Made by a program: the position numbers and the translations under genes. The notes beneath the pieces are model-generated. The model had not been told where the DNA came from. It did no database searches and saw nothing but the letters and a program-made list of their open reading frames with translations. Below are positions 17,827 to 25,716 of a stretch of DNA of 64,000 nt, in pieces. This stretch comes from Pseudonocardia sp. DSM 110487 (GTDB taxonomy: Bacteria; Actinomycetota; Actinomycetes; Mycobacteriales; Pseudonocardiaceae): assembly GCF_019468565.1 (NCBI RefSeq), contig NZ_CP080521.1, positions 4,030,001-4,094,000 on the forward strand, read 5' to 3'. Position 1 is the first letter of the stretch; every line of letters starts with the position of its first letter.

Positions 17827-18897
17827 ATGGCCCAGACGATGGTCCCGCCACCCGACGTCATCCGCTGCGCCTACGCCGAGCTCGTCGTCACCGACCTCGC
17901 CGCGGCCCGGTGGTTCTACGTCGACCTGCTCGGTCTCGTCGTCACCGCCGAGGAGCCCGACGCGATCTACCTGCGCGCCTTCGAGGAGTACCTGCACCAC
18001 TCCCTCGTGCTCCGGCAGGGCGAGGTGGCCGCATGCGCGCGGCTCGCGTACCGCGTGCGATCGGCCGCGGAAGTGGACCGTGCCGAGGAGTACTACCGGG
18101 CGCTCGGCGTCCGGGTCGAACGGGTGCCGGCCGGGGCGACCCGGGGCATCGGCGAAGCGGTGCGGATCGAGGACCCGCTCGGCTTCCCCGTCGAGTTCTT
18201 CTTCGACGCCGAGCACGTCGAGCGCCTCACCCAGCGCTACGACCTGCACGGCGCGGGGGCGATCAGCCGGCTCGACCACTTCAACGTCGTCACGCCGGAC
18301 GTCCCGGCCGCGCAGCGCTACTACGAAGGCCTCGGGTTCAGGGTGTCGGAGGACATCGAGGACGCAGAGGGCACCGTCTACGCGGCTTGGCTGTACCGCA
18401 AGCCGACGGTGCACGACGTCGCTCTCACCGGTGGCGACGGGCCCCGCCTGCACCACATCGCGTTCGCCACCCACGAACGCGGCCAGATCCTGCACCTGTG
18501 CGACCACCTCGGCGCTGCCCGCCGTTCCGACATGATCGAACGCGGCCCCGGCCGCCACGGCGTGTCCAACGCCTTCTACCTCTACCTGCGCGACCCCGAC
18601 GGCCACCGCATCGAGATCTACACCCACGACTACTACACCGGCGACCCCGACAACCCCGTCGTCCGCTGGGACGTCCACGACAACCAGCGCCGCGACTGGT
18701 GGGGCAACCCCGTCGTCCCCTCCTGGTACGCCGAGGCCTCCCCGGTGCTCGACGTCGACGGCACACTGCAGCCGCTGCGCGAGCGGACGGAGGCCCGCGA
18801 GGCGGACGTGACGATCGGAGCCGACGGGTTCTCCTACACCCGTGCGGAGGAGGCAGGGGCGGGCCCGCGGGGGTTCAAGCTCGGCAGCCAGGTGTAA
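17827..18897 (+). CDS. hpaD: 3,4-dihydroxyphenylacetate 2,3-dioxygenase
   Basis: Extradiol ring-cleavage dioxygenase of 356 residues that opens homoprotocatechuate next to its hydroxyls. It resembles the Brevibacterium/Arthrobacter type I enzymes throughout, with a constant offset of four residues from Brevibacterium fuscum HPCD as I remember it. Metal ligands are His151 (RLDHFN), His210 (LHHIAF) and Glu263 (HRIEIY), and the acid-base His200 equivalent is His196 (VHDVAL). The metal is Fe(II) or Mn(II) in characterised relatives. The ATG at 17827 lies just after the hpaE stop. This gene fixes the identity of the whole operon. No flavin hydroxylase or isomerase gene is in the window, so the pathway is completed elsewhere. 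Confidence 0.95.
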   Translation: MAQTMVPPPDVIRCAYAELVVTDLAAARWFYVDLLGLVVTAEEPDAIYLRAFEEYLHHSLVLRQGEVAACARLAYRVRSAAEVDRAEEYYRALGVRVERVPAGATRGIGEAVRIEDPLGFPVEFFFDAEHVERLTQRYDLHGAGAISRLDHFNVVTPDVPAAQRYYEGLGFRVSEDIEDAEGTVYAAWLYRKPTVHDVALTGGDGPRLHHIAFATHERGQILHLCDHLGAARRSDMIERGPGRHGVSNAFYLYLRDPDGHRIEIYTHDYYTGDPDNPVVRWDVHDNQRRDWWGNPVVPSWYAEASPVLDVDGTLQPLRERTEAREADVTIGADGFSYTRAEEAGAGPRGFKLGSQV

Positions 18898-18950
18898 CTG
18901 GCGGGACGGAACTCGGGCCCCCCATGGTGGTGGAGACGTAGGCCGGCGGT

Positions 18951-19535
18951 TCAGTTTCTGGGTGCTGGGGCACTGGTGATGGTCAGCTCCGTTCCACGCG
19001 GCGAATTCTGTTCGCCGCGGCGGACGGTGACGTGGGCGGCCAGTGCCGCGATCGCGGCGAGTCCGTGTCCCCGGTGTCCCTGGGCCGGGTTGACCGGCTT
19101 CCAGGCGCCGCGGTCGGCGACCCGCACCTGCACCCGCCAGCGCGGCCGAGCCCGCCCCTCGGGGTGTTCGGGCCGGGAGGGGGGCTCGGTGTCGAATCGC
19201 AGCCGGGCCTCGACATGGATCGGGCCCTCCGCGGTGTCCGGCGGATAGGCGTGTTCGGCGGCGTTGCTGATCGCCTCGCTGGTGATGAAGATCAGGTCAT
19301 CGATCCATGCGGGTGGGAACCGCAACTGTTCCAGCCACCGCCGGAGCCGGGCCCGGCCCAACCAAGCGGCCGCCGGTACGGAACGGAGGGAGAACGAGAT
19401 CGTCGGATCAGCGAGCGAGCCGTCGCCATCCGCTGCGCTCGGGTTCGATGTCGAGTGAGCCGTGTCGCGGGGTCGAGCCGGTTCCGGCGCGCTGGGGTCG
19501 ACGTCACAGGGCGGCGCCATGAAGGCCAGTGTCAC
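18951..19535 (-). CDS. RsbW-like ATP-binding anti-sigma factor kinase
   Basis: GHKL/HATPase_c_2 domain protein of 194 residues. The N box is in TSEAISNAAEHAYP near residue 90 and the G box in QGHRGHGLAAIAALA near 155-168; the first 45 residues are poorly ordered and proline-rich. Such proteins bind a sigma factor or phosphorylate a STAS antagonist on serine. The STAS gene lies 69 bases upstream on the same strand, forming a partner-switch pair. The GTG start at 19535 is not strongly supported by a ribosome site; ATG at 19520 is an alternative. No sigma factor gene is adjacent. Confidence 0.84.
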   Translation of the reverse strand: MTLAFMAPPCDVDPSAPEPARPRDTAHSTSNPSAADGDGSLADPTISFSLRSVPAAAWLGRARLRRWLEQLRFPPAWIDDLIFITSEAISNAAEHAYPPDTAEGPIHVEARLRFDTEPPSRPEHPEGRARPRWRVQVRVADRGAWKPVNPAQGHRGHGLAAIAALAAHVTVRRGEQNSPRGTELTITSAPAPRN

Positions 19536-19604
19536 CCCTCCCGCAAATCGACGCAGCCCAAGCCCGCTGACACGGCTCCCGCCCTTCTTGCCGCGGCGCT
19601 GGGC

Positions 19605-19958
19605 TCAGCTGACGTCGACCTCCGGGCTGCCGGTCAGCGCGTCATCCAGCGTGTGGAACAGGCTCAGGACACGGCCGAGTCCGGACAGCTGCAAGGGGCG
19701 GATCACCGGTCTGGCCTCGTCCACCACGACCCGCAACGGCTGCAGAACGCCCGCCGACCGGTGGGCTTCGGCCAGGATGGCCAATCCGCGAGACGCGAGG
19801 AACGACACCGCTGTCAGATCGACCACGACCGGACGCATGCCGGCGTCGTTCAGCGCATGATCCAACGCTTCCCGCAGCTGCGCGGCCGTCGCGATGTCGA
19901 CCTCACCCTCGACCGCCAAGACAACCGCGCCATTACGAGCCGCGCGGTGCAATGACAT
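19605..19958 (-). CDS. STAS-domain anti-sigma factor antagonist
   Basis: Small protein of 117 residues, RsbV/SpoIIAA-like. Seen: VLAVEGEVDIATAAQLREAL near residues 13-32, then VVDLTAVSFLASRGLAIL with the phosphorylatable serine in FLASRG near 58. It is expected to be phosphorylated by the RsbW-like kinase encoded downstream and to release a sigma factor when unphosphorylated. The ATG at 19958 is chosen because GGAGGAG stands immediately upstream on the minus strand; a longer start at 20009 has no such site. Confidence 0.87.
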   Translation of the reverse strand: MSLHRAARNGAVVLAVEGEVDIATAAQLREALDHALNDAGMRPVVVDLTAVSFLASRGLAILAEAHRSAGVLQPLRVVVDEARPVIRPLQLSGLGRVLSLFHTLDDALTGSPEVDVS

Positions 19959-20104
19959 CAGCTCCTCCGGCGGTGGCATCCCACCGTGCCCGCTGCCCAT
20001 CGTCCACACCGTACGCCGTGCTCGACCGTCCCCCGCGGTTCTGCCCGGCCCTTGTCGAAGGCGCCGCCTGGGCGCCGCGCAGTAGGCCTGAGTTGATCGG
20101 GACG

Positions 20105-20281
20105 CTAGAAATGCGGGTCCGGAGGAGGCGGCGGCGCCGGCGGAATCGGCGGCGACGGCTCCGGGCCAGGAGTCGGCGGCGGGGTCGGCTCGGGGCCCGG
20201 CACCGGCGGGCCCGGGTCCGGAGGCCGCGGCAGCGTGACCTCCGGTGCGAAGCGTGTGCGGTAGACCGCCGAGGTGGTCAT
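20105..20281 (-). CDS. Small proline-rich protein of unknown function
   Basis: Predicted protein of 58 residues. After about 17 ordinary residues (TTSAVYRTRFAPEVTLP) the rest is almost only Pro, Gly, Glu, Asp and Thr in a P-x-P pattern, so it is unstructured. An AAAGGGGG ribosome site stands 9 bases before the ATG at 20279-20281, which supports real translation. No signal peptide. It is the last of a run of short genes downstream of 21131 on the minus strand, near stress-response regulators. Confidence 0.5.
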   Translation of the reverse strand: MTTSAVYRTRFAPEVTLPRPPDPGPPVPGPEPTPPPTPGPEPSPPIPPAPPPPPDPHF

Positions 20282-20311
20282 ATGCAGCACCCCCTTTCGA
20301 GTTCAGGAATG

Positions 20312-20719
20312 TCAGCGGGTGATGCGGGCGGCGAGCATCTGCTTGCCCTGCTCGGCACCCTTGCGGCTCTCGTTCTGCGCGCGCCGGAAGAACTCGGAGA
20401 GCTCCTCGTCGCCGGTGCGTTCGGGGTGGGTGTAGCGGGACGGGATCAGGTCGTGTTCGACGAACGCGGTGCTGCGCAGGACGACACCGCTTCGCGCGGC
20501 GAGCCGGTCGTCGGCGTCGGGGGTGCCGCGGCTGTCCCCGCCGACACCCGTCGGCCCGGCGGCCCGATCGGGGTCGCCGAGCGGGATGGGTGGGTGGTCG
20601 CGCCGGAGCTCCTCGTTCGCCGCTGCGTCCGCGTGGTGGTCGGGTGTGCCCGAGTTGTCGTGCTGCGCCCGGAGGCGGGCGCGTCGGACGTCGTAGTGGT
20701 GGCTGCCGGGTCGCGGCAT
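20312..20719 (-). CDS. Hypothetical hydrophilic protein, 135 residues
   Basis: Unrecognised soluble protein rich in Asp, Arg, His and Pro with no membrane segment. The C-terminal third looks folded (RSGVVLRSTAFVEHDLIPS, then LSEFFRRAQNESRKGAEQGKQML), while the middle is low-complexity. The ATG at 20717-20719 follows a GAGGAGG-like site on the minus strand. In-frame sequence further upstream is a shadow of other genes. Its neighbours are small basic or helical proteins of the kind found near general stress genes in actinomycetes; no function can be assigned. Confidence 0.6.
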   Translation of the reverse strand: MPRPGSHHYDVRRARLRAQHDNSGTPDHHADAAANEELRRDHPPIPLGDPDRAAGPTGVGGDSRGTPDADDRLAARSGVVLRSTAFVEHDLIPSRYTHPERTGDEELSEFFRRAQNESRKGAEQGKQMLAARITR

Positions 20720-20732
20720 CCGGGCCTCCTCG

Positions 20733-20909
20733 TCAGGTCTTGCTCTTCCCGCGTGCCGCCGAATGCTCGTGGCGGTCCTTCTTCGTCCGGACGTGGTCGC
20801 GTTGCTTGGACGCGCCGGTGGTGGCTCCGGCCTCGCTCGGTGACTCGCCGCGCCGATGCGCATCCCGGGCGGCGGCTCGGGTCTCGTCTGCGTTCGGCTT
20901 CTTGGCCAT
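20733..20909 (-). CDS. Small basic hypothetical protein, 58 residues
   Basis: Short, highly charged protein (start MAKKPNADETRAAARDAHRR, end HSAARGKSKT) with many Lys and Arg and no hydrophobic segment, so probably disordered and possibly nucleic-acid binding. The ATG at 20907-20909 is preferred over an upstream one at 20930. It lies 13 bases upstream of the 135-residue hypothetical gene on the same strand. Function unknown. Confidence 0.55.
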   Translation of the reverse strand: MAKKPNADETRAAARDAHRRGESPSEAGATTGASKQRDHVRTKKDRHEHSAARGKSKT

Positions 20910-20966
20910 GTCTTGCGGGTTCCCGCGCAACCGGGGCTCATGCGTGGTGGGCTCCGGTCACCCCGA

Positions 20967-21131
20967 TCACTCCCAGTCGTGTGCCTCTCGCTTCGCCTTG
21001 ATGGGGTCCTCTCCCTTGTCCACCTTGCGCAGGGCCTCTCGCAGCTGCTCCTCGTCCATCTTCGAGTTGCCGCGGATGCCTGCCTCGTGTGCCTGCTGGC
21101 GCAGGTCCCGCAGCTCCTTGTCGTCTGCCAT
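20967..21131 (-). CDS. Small Rho_N/SAP-like helical protein, 54 residues
   Basis: Short protein with a helix-extended-loop-helix pattern: KELRDLRQQAHEAGIRGNS, then KMDEEQLREALRKVDKGEDP. This is the layout of Rho-factor N-terminal and SAP-like domains, which bind nucleic acid. The ATG at 21129-21131 is preceded by a purine-rich stretch containing GGAGA. The frame uses normal high-GC third positions although no long frame marks it. First gene of a minus-strand run of small genes. Family match is by eye. Confidence 0.6.
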   Translation of the reverse strand: MADDKELRDLRQQAHEAGIRGNSKMDEEQLREALRKVDKGEDPIKAKREAHDWE

Positions 21132-21152
21132 GCCGTCTCCTGCTGTCCTCGA

Positions 21153-21298
21153 GCCCCATCCAGGTCACCCAGGCTGAGCATGCCCACGACCCGGCCGTCC
21201 CGGACCACGGGCTCCTTCCTGCTGTGCGCGGTCGCCGTCGGGCTACCCGCGCGTGCCGTGACAGCAACGCGATCGAGCGCGTGCGTGGTTGGTTCGTG
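21153..21298 (-). pseudogene. Remnant of a CBS-domain protein
   Basis: In the minus frame ending near 21153 the residues ALDRVAVTARAG, KEPVVRDGRVVGMLSLGDL are readable; VVRDGRVVGMLSLGDL is the C-terminal half of a typical CBS domain. A stop at 21300 cuts the upstream part, there is no start, and the middle of the domain is scrambled. It therefore looks like a decayed fragment rather than a gene. Confidence 0.45.
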
Positions 21299-21301
21299 CC
21301 C

Positions 21302-21379
21302 TCACGTGCGGGCCGACGACGGCGGCACAGCGCGCAACCTGCCGTCGCCGGTCCACTCGATGAAGGCGATCTGAGTCAT
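21302..21379 (-). pseudogene. Possible C-terminal fragment of an ATP-dependent DNA ligase
   Basis: A 25-residue frame (MTQIAFIEWTGDGRLRAVPP and five more) resembles the segment near the end of LigD-type ligase domains that reads roughly V-x-F-x-EWT-x-DGRLRHP. It stops at once and lacks the rest of the domain. The flanking 21380-21538 stretch holds no recognisable gene. The match is short and by eye. Confidence 0.35.
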
Positions 21380-21538
21380 CAGCTCGGGCCGCACCAATGG
21401 GCGCCGCGCTCGCGCACGTCGTGCAGCGGGCGGGCGACTTTTCTGTGGCCGGAGACCAGCATGACGAGTTGAGACATCTATCCCGTTGTGCGAATCGGCA
21501 TTTTATGGCCTCTCCAATACGCCGATACGGTCGGATTC

Positions 21539-22990
21539 ATGGAGTGGAATTTTCCGACGGCCGAGGAACTCGTGGCTGCCTTGCGTGCCGGTGAGGTGAC
21601 CTCGGTGGAGCTGACCGACGAGGCGATTGCCCGCATCGAGCGCGACGACAAGGTGATCAACGCGATCTGCGTGCGGGACTTCGACCGTGCGCGGATCGCC
21701 GCGCGCGGTGCCGACCAGGCGCGCGCCCGCGGCGAGGATCGGCCACTGCTTGGTATTCCGGTGACGGTCAAGGAGTCCTACGACATCGCCGGGCTGCCCA
21801 CGACCTGGGGCATGCCGCTGTACCGGGACCATGTGCCGGCCGAGGATGCGGTACAGGTATCGCGGGTCAAGGCCGCCGGGGCGGTGGTGCTCGGTAAGAC
21901 CAATGTGCCCTTGGGGCTGCAAGATCTGCAGAGCTTCAACGAGATGTACGGCACCACGAACAACCCGTGGGACCACGATCGTACGGCGGGCGGGTCCTCC
22001 GGCGGATCAGCGGCGGCCCTGGCGGCTGGATTCGGCGCGCTGTCCCTCGGCTCCGACATCGGCGGCTCGCTGCGCACGCCCGCACACTTCTGCGGTGTCT
22101 ACGCGCACAAGCCGACCCTCGGGCTGGCGGCGAACCGCGGCATGATCCCGCCAACCACGCCGGCATTGCCGGTCGACCTCGACCTCGCCGTCGTCGGTCC
22201 GATGGCGCGGACCGCCCGCGACCTCACGCTCCTGCTCGACGTCATGGCCGGGCCGGACCCGCTGACGCTCGGCGTGGCGTACGAGTTGACCCTGCCGCCC
22301 GCACGCCATGAGAGACTCGGCGACTTCCGGGTCCTTGTCCTCGACGAGCATCCGTTCATTCCGACGGGATCCGCCGTGCTGGCGGGCGTGAACCGGGTGG
22401 CCGACGCGCTTGTCGACGGCGGCGCCCGCGTCGAACGGCACAGCCCGCTGCTGCCCGACCTGGCCGAAGCCGCGACGCTCTACACGCAGTTGCTGTTCTC
22501 GGGCTCCGTTGCGCGCCTTCCCGGCGAAGCGTACGAGCAGCTGCGGACCCGCGCCGCAGGCCTGAGCGCGGACGACCAGAGTCTCGGCGCGGCGCGGCTG
22601 CGCGGGATGGTGTTCAGCCACCGCGACTGGATCGAGGCGAACAACCGTCGCGAGCTCCACCGTCACGGCTGGCGGCAGCTCTTCGCCGAGTTCGACGCCG
22701 TGGTGTGCCCGATCACGCCGACTCCCGCGTTCCCGCACGACCACAATCCCGATCTGTTGGAACGCCGGATCGACATCGACGGCGTCGAGTACCCGTTCCT
22801 CGACCAGCTCGTCTGGGCTGGTCTGGCCACCATGCCCGGCCTGCCCGCCACCGCCATACCAGCGGGCCGGCCCTCCGAGGGTCTGCCGGTGGGGGTGCAG
22901 CTCATCGGTCCGATGTTCGAGGACCGCACCCCGCTGCGGCTGGCCGAACTGCTCGAGCAGAGGATCGGCGGCTTCCAGGCACCGAGGTAG
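21539..22990 (+). CDS. Amidase signature family amidohydrolase
   Basis: Cytoplasmic amidase of 483 residues using a Ser-cisSer-Lys triad. Seen: the Lys in GIPVTVKESYD near residue 79, the glycine- and serine-rich AGGSSGGSAAALAAG near 150-165, and the nucleophile Ser in GSDIGGSLRTPAHFCG near 178. Length is normal. ATG at 21539 matches the family start (EWNFPTAEELVAALRAGEVT); a GTG at 21488 would add 17 residues. No ribosome site is obvious for either. Substrate unknown; relatives act on aryl or aliphatic amides. It is flanked on both sides by decayed gene fragments. Confidence 0.9.
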   Translation: MEWNFPTAEELVAALRAGEVTSVELTDEAIARIERDDKVINAICVRDFDRARIAARGADQARARGEDRPLLGIPVTVKESYDIAGLPTTWGMPLYRDHVPAEDAVQVSRVKAAGAVVLGKTNVPLGLQDLQSFNEMYGTTNNPWDHDRTAGGSSGGSAAALAAGFGALSLGSDIGGSLRTPAHFCGVYAHKPTLGLAANRGMIPPTTPALPVDLDLAVVGPMARTARDLTLLLDVMAGPDPLTLGVAYELTLPPARHERLGDFRVLVLDEHPFIPTGSAVLAGVNRVADALVDGGARVERHSPLLPDLAEAATLYTQLLFSGSVARLPGEAYEQLRTRAAGLSADDQSLGAARLRGMVFSHRDWIEANNRRELHRHGWRQLFAEFDAVVCPITPTPAFPHDHNPDLLERRIDIDGVEYPFLDQLVWAGLATMPGLPATAIPAGRPSEGLPVGVQLIGPMFEDRTPLRLAELLEQRIGGFQAPR

Positions 22991-22994
22991 GGCT

Positions 22995-23213
22995 GACCGT
23001 GAGCAGCTGATCGACGCGCCGGTGGTCGAGCCGACCGGGGCGGAGGACACGTTCGTCGCCGGGCTGGTCGCCGGGCTCGACCGCGGTCCGTACGAGGCGG
23101 CTCGCTGTGGCTCGGCGGCCGCGGCGCTGACCGTCGGTCATCTGGGCGGGCGCCCCGACCTGTCGCAGGACACGCTGCACCAGCAGGCATCCGGGACAGC
23201 CGCTCGAGGATGA
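22995..23213 (+). pseudogene. C-terminal remnant of a PfkB-family sugar kinase
   Basis: An open stretch of 72 codons starting right after the amidase stop reads VVEPTGAEDTFVAGLVAGLDRG and AAAALTVGHLGG, the catalytic C-terminal block of ribokinase/fructokinase enzymes. The anion-hole motif GAGD is GAED here, and everything upstream of it (about 230 residues) is missing, so it cannot be active. The 140 bases from 23214 to 23353 hold no gene, only the promoter region of the next one. Confidence 0.72.
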
Positions 23214-23353
23214 CGAGCGAGCCGAAGCGACCGACGTGCTGCGCGAGTGCTCGATGTCGCGTGCCGGCTGTGCGCGGAACCACGGCTAGGTGCCTGCATC
23301 GATCCGCGCGGGTAGCCCCGGTACGACAGGCAATCCGCTGTGAGGAGACGACC

Positions 23354-24007
23354 ATGGCCCAGGCGAGCGCCACCCCGATTCGCATCACCCAGGCCGACGG
23401 CGTCGTCGTGGACGGCGACCTGGCAATCCCGGACGCGGCAACCGGGCTCGTCGTGTTCGCCCACGGCAGCGGCAGCAGCCGGCACAGCCGCCGCAACCGG
23501 CACGTCGCCAGCGCGTTGCAGCAACGCGGCCTCGCCACCCTGCTCATGGATCTGCTCACCCCCGACGAGGAAGCGATCGACGCGCAGACCAGCGAGTTCC
23601 GGTTCGATATCGAGCTGCTCGCCCGCCGCCTCGTGGGCGCCGCCGACTGGCTCGCGGACGAACCCAGCACCCGAAACCTGCGCCTCGGCTACTTCGGGGC
23701 GAGCACCGGCGCTGCGGCCGCGCTCGTCGCAGCCGCGCGCAACGACCGAGCCGCCGCCATCGTCTCCCGCGGCGGCCGCCCCGACCTCGCCGGCGGCCAC
23801 GCCCTGCACGCAGTACGCGCCCCCACCCTGCTGATCGTCGGCGACCAGCAGGTGATCGAACTCAACGAGGTCGCCGAGGACCGGATGCCCGCCGAACGAC
23901 AGCTCGTCATCGTCCCTGGCGCGACCCATCTGTTCGAAGAACCCGGCGCGCTGGACCGAGTCGCCGAACTCGCCGGCAACTGGTTCGTCCAGCACCTGAC
24001 CGAGTAG
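23354..24007 (+). CDS. Alpha/beta hydrolase, dienelactone-hydrolase-like
   Basis: Hydrolase of 217 residues. Seen: oxyanion HGSGSSRHSRRN near residue 38, nucleophile Ser in GYFGASTGAAAAL near 115, Asp in IVGDQQVIEL near 163 and His in PGATHLFEE near 192. Related proteins in actinomycetes are often fused or adjacent to phosphoribosyltransferases; none is here. ATG at 23354 follows GAGGAG at 23343-23348. Substrate unknown. Confidence 0.85.
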   Translation: MAQASATPIRITQADGVVVDGDLAIPDAATGLVVFAHGSGSSRHSRRNRHVASALQQRGLATLLMDLLTPDEEAIDAQTSEFRFDIELLARRLVGAADWLADEPSTRNLRLGYFGASTGAAAALVAAARNDRAAAIVSRGGRPDLAGGHALHAVRAPTLLIVGDQQVIELNEVAEDRMPAERQLVIVPGATHLFEEPGALDRVAELAGNWFVQHLTE

Positions 24008-24217
24008 CTCACTCGTCGGCGAACTCCTCGCCACCGGCCGATCACTCCTGATCACGCTCGGCACGGCGGAACATCCTTAGCGGTGGCGTGCCTAGCGAGT
24101 GGCTCCGGCGCCGTTGTGGGCGGCCGAACCGCCATGGACTCACCGAGGCCTTCCGCATCCTCGATGCATGATCGTGCAGACTTGCCCAGCGTGGCTGAAG
24201 GTGTCCGAGAGGTAGAC

Positions 24218-24673
24218 GTGGTGATCCTCATCGGCCTGCAGGCATCGGGCAAGACCACCTTCTATCGGCAGCGGCTCGCCGCCGACCACACCCACGTCAG
24301 CAAGGACGCCTTCCCCAACGCGCGCAATCGCCAGCGGCGCCAGATGCGCCTCATCCACGACGCCCTGGCCGCCGGACGTAGCGTTGCGGTCGACAACACG
24401 AACCCCTCGCCCGAGGAGTGGCAGCCCATCATCGCGGTCGCCCGTGAGCACGCGGCGCGGGTCGTCGGTTACTGGTTCCCACCCGACGTCGCCGTCTCCA
24501 TGAGTCGCAACGCCGCCCGGTCGGGGAAAGCCCGGGTGCCCGATGTCGGTTTGTACGCCACCCTCACACGGCTGCGGCGTCCGCGGCTGGTCGACGGGTT
24601 CGACGGGCTGCACGTCGTGGAGTCCGACGGAACGGGCGGATTCACGATCCGGCCCTTGAACGAGGAGGGTTGA
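24218..24673 (+). CDS. Predicted polynucleotide-kinase-like P-loop ATPase (AAA_33)
   Basis: P-loop kinase of about 151 residues. Walker A is GLQASGKTT near residue 5-13, followed by SKDAFPNARNRQRRQ with the Asp/Arg pair used by T4 Pnk-type enzymes to hold a 5'-OH end, and VDNTNPSPEEW, the Walker B-like DNTN motif of this group. A lid arginine lies in SRNAARSGKARVP. GTG at 24218 is chosen: GAGAGG stands 5 bases upstream and the family begins directly with VILIGLQ; earlier starts add unrelated residues. One base separates its stop from the Thg1 gene start, so the two are translated together. An RNA 5'-end repair role is inferred from the pairing. Confidence 0.8.
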   Translation: MVILIGLQASGKTTFYRQRLAADHTHVSKDAFPNARNRQRRQMRLIHDALAAGRSVAVDNTNPSPEEWQPIIAVAREHAARVVGYWFPPDVAVSMSRNAARSGKARVPDVGLYATLTRLRRPRLVDGFDGLHVVESDGTGGFTIRPLNEEG

Positions 24674-24674
24674 G

Positions 24675-25442
24675 GTGGACGCCGACGAGTTCGAGGTGCG
24701 GCAACGCGCCCGCGAATGGTTCCACTCGATGCGGGTGCTGCCCGGCGCGTGGACGGTCGTCCGGGTGGACGGCCGCAGCTTTTCCCGCTTCACCGAGGAG
24801 CGCTTCGACAAGCCGTTCGACCTGCGGTTCTCCGCATTGATGGTCGAGACAGCGCAGACGCTGCTGACCGAGCTCGCAGGTCGCTACGCCTACACCGAGA
24901 GCGACGAGATCTCGGTCCTGCTCGATCCGTCGTTCGACCTGTTCGGCCGCGGCGTCGAGAAGATCGTCTCGATCTCGGCGGGCATCGCCTCCGCTGCGTT
25001 CACCCACGCCGCGGGCGAACCAGCGCACTTCGACGGCCGCGTCTGGATCGGCACCAGCACCACCGACGTCGCTGACTACTTCTCCTGGCGGCAGAGCGAT
25101 GCCGCGCGCTGCGCCCTCAACGGCTGGTGCTACTGGACGCTGCGCAAGGACGGCAAGACCCGCGCGGAAGCCACCCGGGCCCTGGAACGAGCGACGATCG
25201 CGGACAAGAACGAGCTGCTGTTCGGGTACGGGATCAACTTCAACGACCTGCCCGCATGGCAACGCCGCGGCGTCGGCCTCTGGTGGGAGACCTACCAGCG
25301 CCCCGGGTACGACCCGATCCGCGAGATCGACGTCGCCGCCTCCCGACGTCGCGTCCACGTCGAGCGCGAGCTGCCGATGAAGGACGCGTACCGCGACGTC
25401 GTCGACCGGTTGCTCGCCGCCGAACGCGGCGCCGAAGCCTGA
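24675..25442 (+). CDS. tRNA-His guanylyltransferase family protein (Thg1-like 3'-5' polymerase)
   Basis: Reverse-direction polymerase of 255 residues that adds nucleotides to RNA 5' ends. Seen: metal Asp in VVRVDGRSFSRF near residue 30, the second metal motif YTESDEISVLL near 75-85, FDGRVW near 117, and the conserved KNELLFGYGINFNDLP near 180. Bacterial Thg1-like proteins repair truncated tRNA 5' ends rather than add the essential G-1, since bacterial tRNA-His encodes G-1. GTG at 24675 follows GAGGAGGG and the kinase stop by one base. A kinase supplying 5'-phosphate next to an enzyme that extends 5' ends suggests a two-step RNA repair unit. Long for Thg1 but complete. Confidence 0.92.
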   Translation: MDADEFEVRQRAREWFHSMRVLPGAWTVVRVDGRSFSRFTEERFDKPFDLRFSALMVETAQTLLTELAGRYAYTESDEISVLLDPSFDLFGRGVEKIVSISAGIASAAFTHAAGEPAHFDGRVWIGTSTTDVADYFSWRQSDAARCALNGWCYWTLRKDGKTRAEATRALERATIADKNELLFGYGINFNDLPAWQRRGVGLWWETYQRPGYDPIREIDVAASRRRVHVERELPMKDAYRDVVDRLLAAERGAEA

Positions 25443-25716
25443 AAGAGATAATGAGCCGCAGTCACCGGCCGGTGGTTCCTGCCTCGATCGAAGTCCGCGA
25501 GCCGACCGGTGTCCGCTGCAAGGCCCCCCGGGCTCCCGCAGTTAGAACAGATTGGTGCGCACGGTCACCAACAGCGTGGACCGCCCGCACTCGCACATCG
25601 AATTGGTGTGCGAGCCCCCAGTGCCAATCGGCGAACCCGGGTGGGACACGTATCACCGATGCCGCTGTCGGCCTCATCGGTCAGCCGGCAGACGTGTACG
25701 CCACTGGGGAGTCGAC

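Noticed and set aside
25443..25716. Longer start (TTG 25552) for the serine protease or a small gene in this gap
   Set aside because: Codon use is poor, no ribosome site is seen, and the ATG at 25717 with GGGGA is adequate.
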